DNA of 64,000 nucleotides, taken from the NCBI GenBank assembly GCA_034189325.1, contig JAXHUM010000116.1, positions 106,098 to 170,097 of the forward strand. Reading direction: 5' to 3'. Position 1 is the first letter of the stretch. Every line of letters begins with the position of its first letter. Source of the stretch: JAXHUM01 sp034189325. GTDB lineage: Bacteria > Desulfobacterota > DSM-4660 > Desulfatiglandales > Desulfatiglandaceae. The notes below the pieces were generated by a model. That model made no database searches. It worked only from the letters and a program-made list of their open reading frames with translations, and was not told the DNA's origin. Positions 51,119 to 59,705 of this stretch are shown piece by piece. A program made the position numbers and the translations under genes.

Positions 51119-52831
51119 TTGGACCATCTAATAAGGCCGCATGGCGGAACACTGGTAGACCTGATCTCCAGCGAAGAAAGGAGAGAGATTTTAAGAGACC
51201 TTTCTTTACATCTCCCTTCAATCGTTCTTTCAGGGCGACAGCTCTTTGATCTCGAGTTGCTGATGACAGGAGCTTTTTCGCCGCTTAGGGGATTTATGAC
51301 TCATCCTGAGTATGAATCCGTCCTTGACAGAATGCGCCTGCAGGATGGAACCCTCTGGCCTATTCCCATATATTTGGACCTGACAGAGGTCGAGGCGACC
51401 AGGCTGGAATCGGGCCAGTCAGTGGGACTGCGAGATCCGGAAGGGTTTATGTTGGCGGTGATGCATATTGAAGAAATCTGGCCCCTAGATAGGTTAAGGG
51501 AAGCGGAGTCGGTTTATGGTACAACGGATACAAATCATCCGGGGGTAGACTACCTCCTTAATAAGACAGGCGATTACTGTGTCGGTGGCAGGATTGAAGG
51601 AACTGATTTGCCCCTCCATTTTGATTTCAAACATCTGCGTCTGACTCCTGCAGAGGTTCGTGCAGCATGTTCTAAGATCGGATGGAGAAATCTGGCCGGT
51701 TTTCAAACGCGCAACCCGTTGCATCGGGCCCAGTTTGAAATGACTCTCAGGGCAATCAGAGAGGCCAAGGCCGGGCTGCTATTGCAGCCTGTGGTGGGAA
51801 GGACCAAGCCTGGAGATATTGATCATTTCACAAGGGTCCGGTGTTATCAGGCCGCTTGCCGGCATTATCCTCCAAACATGGTACTCCTGTCACTTCTACC
51901 CCTGGCAATGAGAATGGCCGGCCCCAGGGAGGCCGTCTGGCACTCACTCATCAGGAAAAACTATGGATGCACTCACTTTATTGTGGGTCGAGACCATGCC
52001 GGTCCTGGTCTCGACAAGGAGGGGAACCTCTTCTATCAGCCGTACGCATCTCAAGACCTTTTAAACGAGTACAAGGATGAGATAGGTATTGAGATTGTTC
52101 CCTTCGAAGAGATGTTATATGTACCGGAGAAAAAAGCTTATTTGCCGCGAAGCGAGATTTCGAAGGATGAAGTGTCGAAGGAGTTGTCCGGTACAAATCT
52201 CAGAAAGCTGTTGCGGGAGGGTCTTGATATTCCGGAGTGGTTTACGTTCCCTGAAGTTATCGAGGAACTCATCAATGCTTATCCTCCGAGACATAAAAAA
52301 GGTTTCACCCTGTTTTTTACAGGTTTTTCCGGTTCCGGCAAATCGACAATTGCGCGAGTTCTGTTGTCAAGATTTCTTGAAATGGGCGACAGGCCGGTTA
52401 CTCTCCTTGACGGGGACATTGTTCGCAGGCACCTTTCCAGCGAGTTGGGCTTCTCAAAAGAAGACCGAGATATTAACGTGCGCCGTATCGGTTTTGTCGC
52501 AAGTGAGATTACCAAAAACAGGGGGATCGCTATCTGTGCACCGATTGCCCCCTATGAGTTTTCCAGAAGGCAGATCAGGGAGATGATAGAAGAGTATGGA
52601 GGTTTTATCGAGGTCCATGTGGCAACCCCCCTGGAGGTCTGTGAACAGCGGGATCGCAAGGGCATCTATGCGAAGGCTCGGGCAGGCCTGATTAAGGGGT
52701 TTACAGGAGTCGATGACCCCTATGAAACGCCTCAGAAACCCGATGTCGCAATCGATACAACAGATTTAACCCCTGATGAGGCAGCCCAGGAAGTGCTCCT
52801 GGAAGTGCAAAGACAGGGATACATGAAGTAG
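51119..52831 (+). CDS. sat-cysC: bifunctional sulfate adenylyltransferase/adenylylsulfate kinase
   Basis: A 570-residue fusion. The ATP-sulfurylase half (about 1-385) makes APS from ATP and sulfate; QTRNPLHRAQ near 196-205 and GRDHAGPG near 291 are its active-site blocks. The APS-kinase half (about 395-570) has GFSGSGKST and DGDIVRRHL and makes PAPS. In the first motif the usual second histidine (HRAH) reads Gln205, which may lower sulfurylase activity. Two adjacent TTG codons can start it (51116, 51119); the second has better spacing from AGGAGG. The fused form usually serves PAPS supply, not sulfate respiration. Confidence 0.9.
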   Translation: MDHLIRPHGGTLVDLISSEERREILRDLSLHLPSIVLSGRQLFDLELLMTGAFSPLRGFMTHPEYESVLDRMRLQDGTLWPIPIYLDLTEVEATRLESGQSVGLRDPEGFMLAVMHIEEIWPLDRLREAESVYGTTDTNHPGVDYLLNKTGDYCVGGRIEGTDLPLHFDFKHLRLTPAEVRAACSKIGWRNLAGFQTRNPLHRAQFEMTLRAIREAKAGLLLQPVVGRTKPGDIDHFTRVRCYQAACRHYPPNMVLLSLLPLAMRMAGPREAVWHSLIRKNYGCTHFIVGRDHAGPGLDKEGNLFYQPYASQDLLNEYKDEIGIEIVPFEEMLYVPEKKAYLPRSEISKDEVSKELSGTNLRKLLREGLDIPEWFTFPEVIEELINAYPPRHKKGFTLFFTGFSGSGKSTIARVLLSRFLEMGDRPVTLLDGDIVRRHLSSELGFSKEDRDINVRRIGFVASEITKNRGIAICAPIAPYEFSRRQIREMIEEYGGFIEVHVATPLEVCEQRDRKGIYAKARAGLIKGFTGVDDPYETPQKPDVAIDTTDLTPDEAAQEVLLEVQRQGYMK

Positions 52832-53279
52832 CTGGGGGCGGTCCAAAATGGATCGCGATGCAGAAAATGTTATCCATTGATGTGGGACACTTCGCCGGCG
52901 TAATGTCGGGCCTCATCCCTCGGTTCGGTTGGAAAAAGGCCCCTGAATTGACAGGTTGCCCTGTCAGTCCTTTTAGAGACTCACCAAAATCACCTAATTG
53001 GCCTATATTTAAATAGATATCACCTATTGATCATTAAAATAGCCTGGCTAGGCTCTTCCATCTTGGATGGGTCCTTAAGGCTCCTGAAAAGGGCATCCAT
53101 TCAGTCCCGCCTGTTGGGGAGGATCGTTGTCTGTCATGGTATGAGTTTTGCAAAAATAATCGTTGGTTTGCGGAGGTTTTGTTTGCGGTCAGACCCCGGT
53201 ATTCATGACCGGGCCTTTTTCAAAGGGATTTCTTTCCAACAGACCGTCGTATTTTGGAGATGCAAAAAAGGAGGTTATT
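52832..53279. other. long leader or intergenic region with a terminator-like hairpin
   Basis: A 448-base gap. It contains GACAGG/CCTGTC (about 52949-52964) and a strong hairpin at 53195-53213 (next entry). A perfect AAGGAGGT lies just before the ATG at 53280. An open frame continues back from 53280 to 53163 but without a ribosome site. Confidence 0.55.
53195..53220 (+). terminator. terminator-like hairpin ahead of the membrane/VWA operon
   Basis: CCCGGT (53195-53200) pairs perfectly with ACCGGG (53208-53213) over a 7-base loop, followed by CC and five T residues. It is 360 bases after the sat stop and 60 bases before the next gene, so it may end sat transcription or act as an attenuator. Confidence 0.6.
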
Positions 53280-54704
53280 ATGTCATTGACCGATTTTCTA
53301 AATATCGTGCCGGGCTATCCTGTCGTATCGGTTGTGATATGGATGGCGGTGGCGATTGTCATGTTGTATTTGGCTCGATCACCGGCTCATCGGACCATAA
53401 AGTCGTTTAGTTCTATTATTCGAAATGGAATGCGATTGGCTTCCAAGTCGGTAATGATGATTGAAAGACGTCTGAGTCAGCGGAACAAAGAGGTCTTGTT
53501 GGCCGAGGGTAGGGAAGCTGTTGAGAGATCCATTGAGAGGGAATTTCAGAGAGTGAACGCCGTTGTCAATCGTGATCTCAGTACCTATCCTGCGCTTCAG
53601 CTCGTTCTATCTGAGCAGATCACACATATTGATGAGGACTACAGGGAAAGCGCTGAGTTGCCTCCGCCACCGCCAACATGGACCAATGCTGTTAAGGCGA
53701 TCGCGAAGATACCATTTAATGACGACACAACCGTAGCGACCATATTCAAAGAGATTCACAAGACGATCAACAGGCAGTACAAAGATGCAATGGACGAGTA
53801 CAGGAGAAGTATGGGTGTTCGGCATGGTCTTTTGAGAAAAATGATGCCCTATTGGCGAAAACTTGAAAAGACACTGGATGAAGTGGGCAAGACCATTACG
53901 GGCCTCCAAGAACGTTCCCGAGTGATCGACAGTAGAATGGATGAATACGAAGCGATCAGAGCCAGGACTGATGAGTCAGCGCGGACGTTGAGTTCATCGA
54001 GCATGACACAGTTTTTTATCTCCGCCCTGGTTCTCCTCATCGCAATAGGCGGTGCTATTATCAACTTCAATCTCATAGCCCTGCCGATGTCTGAAATGGT
54101 CGGAGGTGGGAGTTATATCGGCCAGTTCAAGACCTCAAATGTGGCGGCCCTGGTGATCATCCTGGTCGAAGTGGCTATGGGTCTTTATCTTATGGAATCG
54201 TTGCGCATAACCAAACTCTTTCCGATGATCGGTTCCATGGATGATAAAATGCGCAGAAGAATGATATGGATCACTTTTTCCATCCTGTTTATCCTCGCAG
54301 GAGTTGAGTCGGCCCTGGCCTTTATGCGCGATAGGATAGCGACGGATATGCAGGCACTCAGACAATCTCTTTCAACTGCTGAAGAGATTGAGGTCGTTAC
54401 TAGCTGGATCCCGACCGTCGGTCAGATGGTAATGGGCTTTATCTTACCCTTTGCCCTCACTTTTGTGGCGATTCCATTAGAGTCGTTTATTAATTCATCA
54501 AGAACAGTCATTGGCGTCTTCTTGGTGGGGATCCTTCGGTGGGTCGCTTTTCTCCTTCGGTTAGCGGGGAATATTGCCGCCTATACAGGTGAGTTGCTTG
54601 TAAATATTTATGATTTATGCATATTTCCACCACTATGGGTTGAAAAGGTCATTCAAGGCAGAGGACACCAGACAGAGATGAGGGCACAGGAGGAAGTGAC
54701 ATGA
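53280..54704 (+). CDS. multi-pass membrane protein with a long helical domain, family not recognised
   Basis: A 474-residue protein. One helix (about 14-32) leads to a long soluble region (about 40-245) rich in charged heptad-like segments, with a PPPPP turn near 128. Five further hydrophobic segments follow (about 255-280, 298-320, 340-360, 395-420 and 425-455). I know no family for it. AAGGAGGT sits just upstream of the chosen ATG; an ATG at 53163 lacks a site. It overlaps the next gene, a VWA lipoprotein, in ATGA, so the two proteins are probably made and used together. Confidence 0.75.
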   Translation: MSLTDFLNIVPGYPVVSVVIWMAVAIVMLYLARSPAHRTIKSFSSIIRNGMRLASKSVMMIERRLSQRNKEVLLAEGREAVERSIEREFQRVNAVVNRDLSTYPALQLVLSEQITHIDEDYRESAELPPPPPTWTNAVKAIAKIPFNDDTTVATIFKEIHKTINRQYKDAMDEYRRSMGVRHGLLRKMMPYWRKLEKTLDEVGKTITGLQERSRVIDSRMDEYEAIRARTDESARTLSSSSMTQFFISALVLLIAIGGAIINFNLIALPMSEMVGGGSYIGQFKTSNVAALVIILVEVAMGLYLMESLRITKLFPMIGSMDDKMRRRMIWITFSILFILAGVESALAFMRDRIATDMQALRQSLSTAEEIEVVTSWIPTVGQMVMGFILPFALTFVAIPLESFINSSRTVIGVFLVGILRWVAFLLRLAGNIAAYTGELLVNIYDLCIFPPLWVEKVIQGRGHQTEMRAQEEVT

Positions 54705-55360
54705 AGAGAGTATTGATTTGTCTGACCCTGCTGTCTATCTTTCCCTTTTTATTGGGTTGCCCCGATACGGCGAGCCATTCCCGTGGCGTGTATCTGCTGA
54801 TGGACACTTCCGGGACCTACAAGAACGAGTTGAACAAGGCCCGTTCGATCGTCTATTATCTCTTAAGCGCCTTGGAACCGGGAGACTCACTTGGAGTGGC
54901 CAGGATTGATACGGCCAGCTTTACCGAGAAAAACATTATCAAGAAGGTTACTTTTGATGGCCGTCCCTCTGTTTCTAATGGACAGAAACGGGCCTTTCGA
55001 GAGGCGATCGATCGATTTATCTCTTCCGTCAGGGGGAGTTCTTATACGGATATTACAGGTGGAATCCTACAGGCGGTTGAGTATCTGAAGGAGACAGGAG
55101 CGGGGAATAAGTACATCTTTATTTTCTCCGATTTGCAGGAGGACCTTGCCAAAGGATTCATTCGCGATTTTGAGATTGAAATGGATGGCTTTAATGTTGT
55201 AGCATTGAATGTCACAAAGCTCAGAAGCGATAATATGGATCCTCGGGAATATATGAAACGTCTGAAAAGCTGGAAAAAGAGAGTCGAAGGCGGCGGAGGA
55301 CATTGGAAGGTAATCAATGACCTTGAACGACTCGATTCCATGCTGACAAATGAGACGTGA
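54701..55360 (+). CDS. VWA-like lipoprotein
   Basis: A 219-residue lipoprotein: a signal with lipobox LLGC and Cys20 as the acylation site. The rest looks like a von Willebrand A domain with DTSGT at 35-39 as the metal site, SSYTDITGGI as the threonine loop and IFIFSDLQED as the third strand. It would be tethered outside the cytoplasm, next to the extracytoplasmic face of the membrane protein encoded upstream with a 4-base overlap. The partner or ligand is unknown. Confidence 0.75.
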   Translation: MKRVLICLTLLSIFPFLLGCPDTASHSRGVYLLMDTSGTYKNELNKARSIVYYLLSALEPGDSLGVARIDTASFTEKNIIKKVTFDGRPSVSNGQKRAFREAIDRFISSVRGSSYTDITGGILQAVEYLKETGAGNKYIFIFSDLQEDLAKGFIRDFEIEMDGFNVVALNVTKLRSDNMDPREYMKRLKSWKKRVEGGGGHWKVINDLERLDSMLTNET

Positions 55361-55448
55361 CATAGATATTCTAGGATGATGGTCTTACCTTGAAGCGTGA
55401 AGGCAAAGGACCGACGTAAAATCACATAAGGTAAAGAGGAATGAATCT

Positions 55449-56393
55449 ATGAGTAATCAGAAGCGTCATACACTTCTTATTATGCCTGCCACACCTGGAA
55501 AGAGGATCTTGAGAGTGTCCCTCTCCTCCCTGTATTGGAAAATCTGCTGTGTCTTTATCGGTGCCGTCATGATCTTGACCGGGTTGGGAACATGGAGCCT
55601 TTTTCAGCATTACAATATTTCCAGGTTGGCTCATAACCTGGAGATGGAGAATGAATCAGCCAATCAGGCCATTGAAGAGCAGCGTCAGGAGATTGAATTC
55701 TTAACCCAAAGGCTTAGAGAGATTCAGGAAAAAGCGGCCTTTGTCCAGAAGTTTCTTGGGATGGAGACTCAGGATGTCGGCGAGGGAAAGATGGGACAGG
55801 GCGGACTTGAAGTATCTCCCAGGTTTTTTCCTCCGGAACTGCCCGTAAAGGGCGCGGTCAAGCCGATGAGTCTTGAACACCCTGGCAAATCCGGATGCTT
55901 GTCCCGTCAAGAAGTCGGGAACATATATGCTAGCCTGGATATGATTGTAAGGACACTTGAGGTCAGGCAGGAAGAATTGGAACATACTCCCTCTATTTCG
56001 CCTGTTGATGCTGAAAATGCATGGATTTCATCTCCCTTCGGAATGAGGACCAGCCCCTTTACCGGCAAGAAACAGTTTCATATGGGGATAGATATTGCCG
56101 GTTGGAAGGGAACGCCTATCATCGCCACTGCGAATGGAAAGGTTGCTTTTGTCGGAAAGAACGGGTTGCTGGGATTGACGGTAAAAATTCGACACAACTC
56201 GACATACAGTACCGAATACGGTCACCTCCTCAAGACGGTCGTCAAAAAGGGACAGTATGTCAAACGGGGCGAAATCATAGGACACATGGGTGATTCGGGA
56301 AGAAGCACCGGTTACCATGTCCACTATGGAATAAAGAAAAAAAGAAAACATATTAATCCTTACTCCTGCATGATGGATTGGGATAAAGGCTGA
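55449..56393 (+). CDS. membrane-anchored M23 family peptidase
   Basis: A 314-residue type II membrane protein. A short cytoplasmic N-terminus, one helix (about 28-50), a coiled coil (about 55-105) and a C-terminal LytM domain (about 190-310). All zinc residues are present: H211 and D215 in FHMGIDIA, H259 in EYGH and H290/H292 in YHVHY, so it should cut peptidoglycan cross-links. A bactofilin gene follows; this pairing is known in other bacteria, where a bactofilin localises the peptidase to control cell shape. Confidence 0.9.
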   Translation: MSNQKRHTLLIMPATPGKRILRVSLSSLYWKICCVFIGAVMILTGLGTWSLFQHYNISRLAHNLEMENESANQAIEEQRQEIEFLTQRLREIQEKAAFVQKFLGMETQDVGEGKMGQGGLEVSPRFFPPELPVKGAVKPMSLEHPGKSGCLSRQEVGNIYASLDMIVRTLEVRQEELEHTPSISPVDAENAWISSPFGMRTSPFTGKKQFHMGIDIAGWKGTPIIATANGKVAFVGKNGLLGLTVKIRHNSTYSTEYGHLLKTVVKKGQYVKRGEIIGHMGDSGRSTGYHVHYGIKKKRKHINPYSCMMDWDKG

Positions 56394-56457
56394 TCAGATT
56401 GATGGATCGACTCTGCCTGGATTTTTCTATATTGAATGAATTCGGAGGGAAAGATAA

Positions 56458-56892
56458 ATGATATTTGGAAAAGAGAAGACCAAGAAACATGATACCATGA
56501 AAATCGATACTGTCATTGGACATGATGTTTGTCTTGAAGGGACTTTGACGTCAAAAGAAACTTTGCGTATAGACGGTAGGGTCAAGGGAAGAATTGAATG
56601 TGAGGGTTCTCTATTGATTGGGAGCGATGGAAAAGTTGAAGCGGAAGTCATTGCTGACAATGTCTATATCGCCGGGGAGTTGAGAGGGAACATTACGGCC
56701 AATAACTACCTTGAAATCAATGAAAGTGGGAAAGTCTACGGAGATATTACCACTGCAAAATTGGTGGTGGATCAAGGTGTGTTGTTTGAAGGGAAGTGTC
56801 ACATGATTTCCAAAAATGAGACCGAGGAATCTGTTGATTCCCTTTCTCTTCCGTCCTCCATTGAGACCTCTTATTCACCCACCACCTGTTGA
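56458..56892 (+). CDS. bactofilin
   Basis: A 144-residue cytoskeletal protein of the bactofilin family (DUF583), built as a right-handed beta helix that polymerises without nucleotide. The repeat pattern VIGHDVCLEGTLTSKETLRI, then GRVKGRIECEGSLLIGSDGKVEAEVIADNVYIAGELRGNI, is typical, and the flanking tails are short and polar. It lies 64 bases after the M23 peptidase, its probable partner. Confidence 0.93.
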   Translation: MIFGKEKTKKHDTMKIDTVIGHDVCLEGTLTSKETLRIDGRVKGRIECEGSLLIGSDGKVEAEVIADNVYIAGELRGNITANNYLEINESGKVYGDITTAKLVVDQGVLFEGKCHMISKNETEESVDSLSLPSSIETSYSPTTC

Positions 56893-57092
56893 ATGATGTC
56901 CTGCCTTTTTTGTCGTCCTCCCAGATCGTTGTTGCTGAGAAAGAACATTCCGGAGTCAGCAAAGCATCACTTCGAATGGAACTTGTTTCCAGCGGCTCGG
57001 TCGGGTAATATCTTTTCTACTTGAAAGATTTTTGTGACTCAGGCCTTCGTAGGATATATGCGGGCCTCCCATGGATTTAGGAGTAGGAGACA

Positions 57093-58148
57093 ATGAAAAT
57101 CCTGGTAACAGGAACAGCCGGTTTTATCGGGTCCTTTACCGCTTTGAGACTGGCGCGACAAGACGAAGGTGTCGTCGGCATAGATAATATCAATGATTAC
57201 TATGACGTCTCTGTTAAATATGGTCGACTTGCCAGGGACGGGTTTGATCGTCTCGAGGTGGACAGCGGCCGATGCATTCAGAGTCAGATGTATGACAACT
57301 ACTGTTTTAAGAGGTTGAGTATTGAAGACCTGGCCGAACTTGACCAGCTGTTTTCAGATGAGAAGTTTGACATGGTGTGTCACCTGGCGGCCCAGGCCGG
57401 TGTCAGATACTCCCTGGTCAACCCCCACGCTTATATCGATTCGAACATCGTCGGATTCCTTAACCTTCTGGAATGCTGTAAAAAGTACAATATCAAGCAT
57501 TTGGTATATGCCTCTTCAAGTTCTGTTTATGGCTTGAATGAGAAGTATCCCTTTTCCACGCACGATAATGTGGACCATCCCGCCTCTTTGTATGCGGCAA
57601 CCAAGAAATCCAATGAATTAATGGCCCACACTTATAGCCATCTTTTTCTGCTTCCAACTACGGGACTTCGATTCTTTACTGTTTACGGACCCTGGGGCAG
57701 ACCGGATATGGCCCTCTTCATCTTTACCAAGGCTATTATCGAGGGAAGGCCGATCGACGTGTTCAATCATGGGGAAATGAAAAGGGATTTTACCTATATT
57801 GATGATATCGTCACAGGTGTGGCAAAGGTCCTCTTCAACCCTCCAAAAGGAGAGCCCCGGTGGTCCGGGAAAAATCCCGACCCATCCACGTCGAAAGCGC
57901 CTTATCGTCTTTACAACATCGGCAATAACTCACCTGTCGGGCTGATGGAGTTCATTGAAGCTATTGAAGAAGCTCTGGGCACAAAGGCAAAAAAGAACTT
58001 CTTGCCGTTGCAGGCCGGGGACGTTCCTGCTACATGGGCCGATGTGGAAGACCTGACGAGGGATATTGGATATGCTCCAAGTGTTACGGTGCGGGATGGG
58101 GTAGACAGGTTTGTAGAATGGTACCGGGATTTTTTCGGCACGGATTGA
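57093..58148 (+). CDS. UDP-glucuronate 4-epimerase-like NAD-dependent epimerase
   Basis: A 351-residue extended SDR enzyme: GTAGFIGSFTALRL (7-20) binds NAD, the catalytic pair Tyr and Lys appears in SLYAATKKSNE near 165-175, and RFFTVYGPWGRPDMAL is the sugar-nucleotide signature. It resembles CapI/LpsL enzymes that turn UDP-glucuronate into UDP-galacturonate. The ugd gene in this window supplies the UDP-glucuronate. An internal insert around 50-70 (RDGFDRLEVDSGRCIQSQMY) matches that subfamily. Confidence 0.9.
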   Translation: MKILVTGTAGFIGSFTALRLARQDEGVVGIDNINDYYDVSVKYGRLARDGFDRLEVDSGRCIQSQMYDNYCFKRLSIEDLAELDQLFSDEKFDMVCHLAAQAGVRYSLVNPHAYIDSNIVGFLNLLECCKKYNIKHLVYASSSSVYGLNEKYPFSTHDNVDHPASLYAATKKSNELMAHTYSHLFLLPTTGLRFFTVYGPWGRPDMALFIFTKAIIEGRPIDVFNHGEMKRDFTYIDDIVTGVAKVLFNPPKGEPRWSGKNPDPSTSKAPYRLYNIGNNSPVGLMEFIEAIEEALGTKAKKNFLPLQAGDVPATWADVEDLTRDIGYAPSVTVRDGVDRFVEWYRDFFGTD

Positions 58149-58278
58149 ACGCTGTTCGCGACCTCTTAAGTCCTCTCAGGAAGTGGGCTTCTTGATTTGT
58201 ACCCGCCGAATTTCGCCACAATGATTGACTCCCTCTTGATTGCCTAAGGATGCCTTTTGCCTCTGGTAAGGAGGAACA

Positions 58279-58302
58279 TTGCCTTATATCCTTAAAAAGT
58301 GA
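58279..58302 (+). other. possible 7-codon leader peptide coupled to the permease
   Basis: A TTG with a near-ideal AAGGAGG four bases upstream opens a frame encoding MPYILKK, whose TGA (58300-58302) overlaps the GTG (58299-58301) of the permease. The permease itself has no ribosome site at that GTG, so it may be translated by re-initiation. This is inference from spacing only. Confidence 0.35.
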
Positions 58303-59573
58303 AAACCAAGCAGGGACCGACGTCCGGAATTGATGCCAGGATGCAGACAGAAAACCACAAGCCCATAGCCAAGCTTGTCTTCAGTCGCCCTATGCTGGTT
58401 TCCCTTTCCATGGGCTTTTCCTGCGGTCTACCTTTGCTCCTGACCATATCCCTTTTGCAAGCGTGGATGAGGGAAGAGGGGGTAGATCTGACGGTTATTG
58501 GAGCGATGGCCCTGGTGGGTCTCCCCTATACGGTGAAGTTTCTCTGGGCTCCTCTGTTAGACCGCTTTACCTTGCCTTTTCTGGGCCGAAGGAGGGGATG
58601 GTTGCTTGTCGTCCAGGTCGCCCTGAGTCTGTCTATTGCAGGCCTCGGTCTTACCGACCCGGGGAGAAGTCCATGGATGGTGGCCTTTGCGGCATTCCTG
58701 GTAACTTTTTTCAGTGCTTCTCAAGACGTCGTGGTAGATGCCTATAGAAGGGAGGATCTCTCGGATAGGGAACTGGGACTGGGATCGTCTCTCTATGTCA
58801 ATGGGTACAGGGTGGGCATGCTTGTTGCCTCGGGGGGCGGTCTGATCATGGCCGACCACATCTCCTTTTGTCTTGTCTACATGATCATGTCGGCCTTTAT
58901 GTTGACGGGTGTTGTCACCACTCTTGCGGCACCGGAACCTGAGATCGATGTCAGTCCCCCTAAGTCTCTGAGGGAAGCGGTGGTTCAGCCGTTGTCGGAG
59001 TATTTCTCAAGGCAGGACGCCCTGTTGATGCTGGCATTCATCCTTTTCTACAAAATCGGAGATACCATGGCCAGTACCATGACCATGCCCTTTTATCTTG
59101 ATATCGGATTCTCAAAGACGGAAATAGGGGCCGTTGTGAAGTTTTTCGGTTTTTGGGCGACCGTGACAGGGAGTCTTTTGGGAGGGGTGCTTATGATTCG
59201 CCTGGGCATCAATCGGTCGCTCTGGATTTTCGGTTTTCTCCAGGCCCTATCCACTGCCTGTTTTGCCGTGCTGGCGAGGGTCGGCCACAGTGTTCCCCTT
59301 TTGTCGGCGGTCATAGCCTTTGAGAATCTGGCCAGTGGTATGGGAACCGCCGCTTTTATCGCGTTTATGGCGAGCATCACTAACAAGAAATACACTGCCA
59401 CGCAATATGCCCTGTTGAGCAGCCTTATGGGCATTCCAAGGGTGTTCGCCTCGGCATCTACAGGGTTCCTTGCCAAGGGCCTTGGCTGGGAGGGATTCTT
59501 CATTGCATGCACATTCATCGCCATTCCAGGTATGGTGCTTCTCGCGAGATTTGCACCATGGCGTAACAAATGA
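58299..59573 (+). CDS. AmpG-like MFS permease
   Basis: A 424-residue transporter with 12 hydrophobic segments. The N-terminal pattern FSRPMLVSLSMGFSCGLPLLLT with QAWMREEGVDLTVIGAMALVGLPYTVKFLWAPLLDR is that of AmpG, the importer of anhydro-muropeptides from peptidoglycan recycling. The substrate is inferred. The start is uncertain: GTG at 58299 or ATG at 58341. A terminator lies about 90 bases after its stop. Confidence 0.8.
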   Translation: MKTKQGPTSGIDARMQTENHKPIAKLVFSRPMLVSLSMGFSCGLPLLLTISLLQAWMREEGVDLTVIGAMALVGLPYTVKFLWAPLLDRFTLPFLGRRRGWLLVVQVALSLSIAGLGLTDPGRSPWMVAFAAFLVTFFSASQDVVVDAYRREDLSDRELGLGSSLYVNGYRVGMLVASGGGLIMADHISFCLVYMIMSAFMLTGVVTTLAAPEPEIDVSPPKSLREAVVQPLSEYFSRQDALLMLAFILFYKIGDTMASTMTMPFYLDIGFSKTEIGAVVKFFGFWATVTGSLLGGVLMIRLGINRSLWIFGFLQALSTACFAVLARVGHSVPLLSAVIAFENLASGMGTAAFIAFMASITNKKYTATQYALLSSLMGIPRVFASASTGFLAKGLGWEGFFIACTFIAIPGMVLLARFAPWRNK

Positions 59574-59663
59574 CCGGATCAGCAGGAGAAGTTCAGGGAG
59601 AGCATAAAAAAATACCAGCGATCTCTTCGAAGGGGTCAGAGGCTCGCAGGGATGAGGGCGGGG

Positions 59664-59698
59664 AAGAGGACCCGGCCCAAGGAGCCAGGTCCTCTTTT
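59664..59698 (+). terminator. rho-independent terminator
   Basis: AAGAGGACC pairs with GGTCCTCTT around a GC-rich loop and is followed by TTTT on the + strand. It ends transcription of the permease gene and lies between two convergent genes; its - strand U-tract is poor. Confidence 0.75.
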
Positions 59699-59705
59699 GG
59701 TCTAT

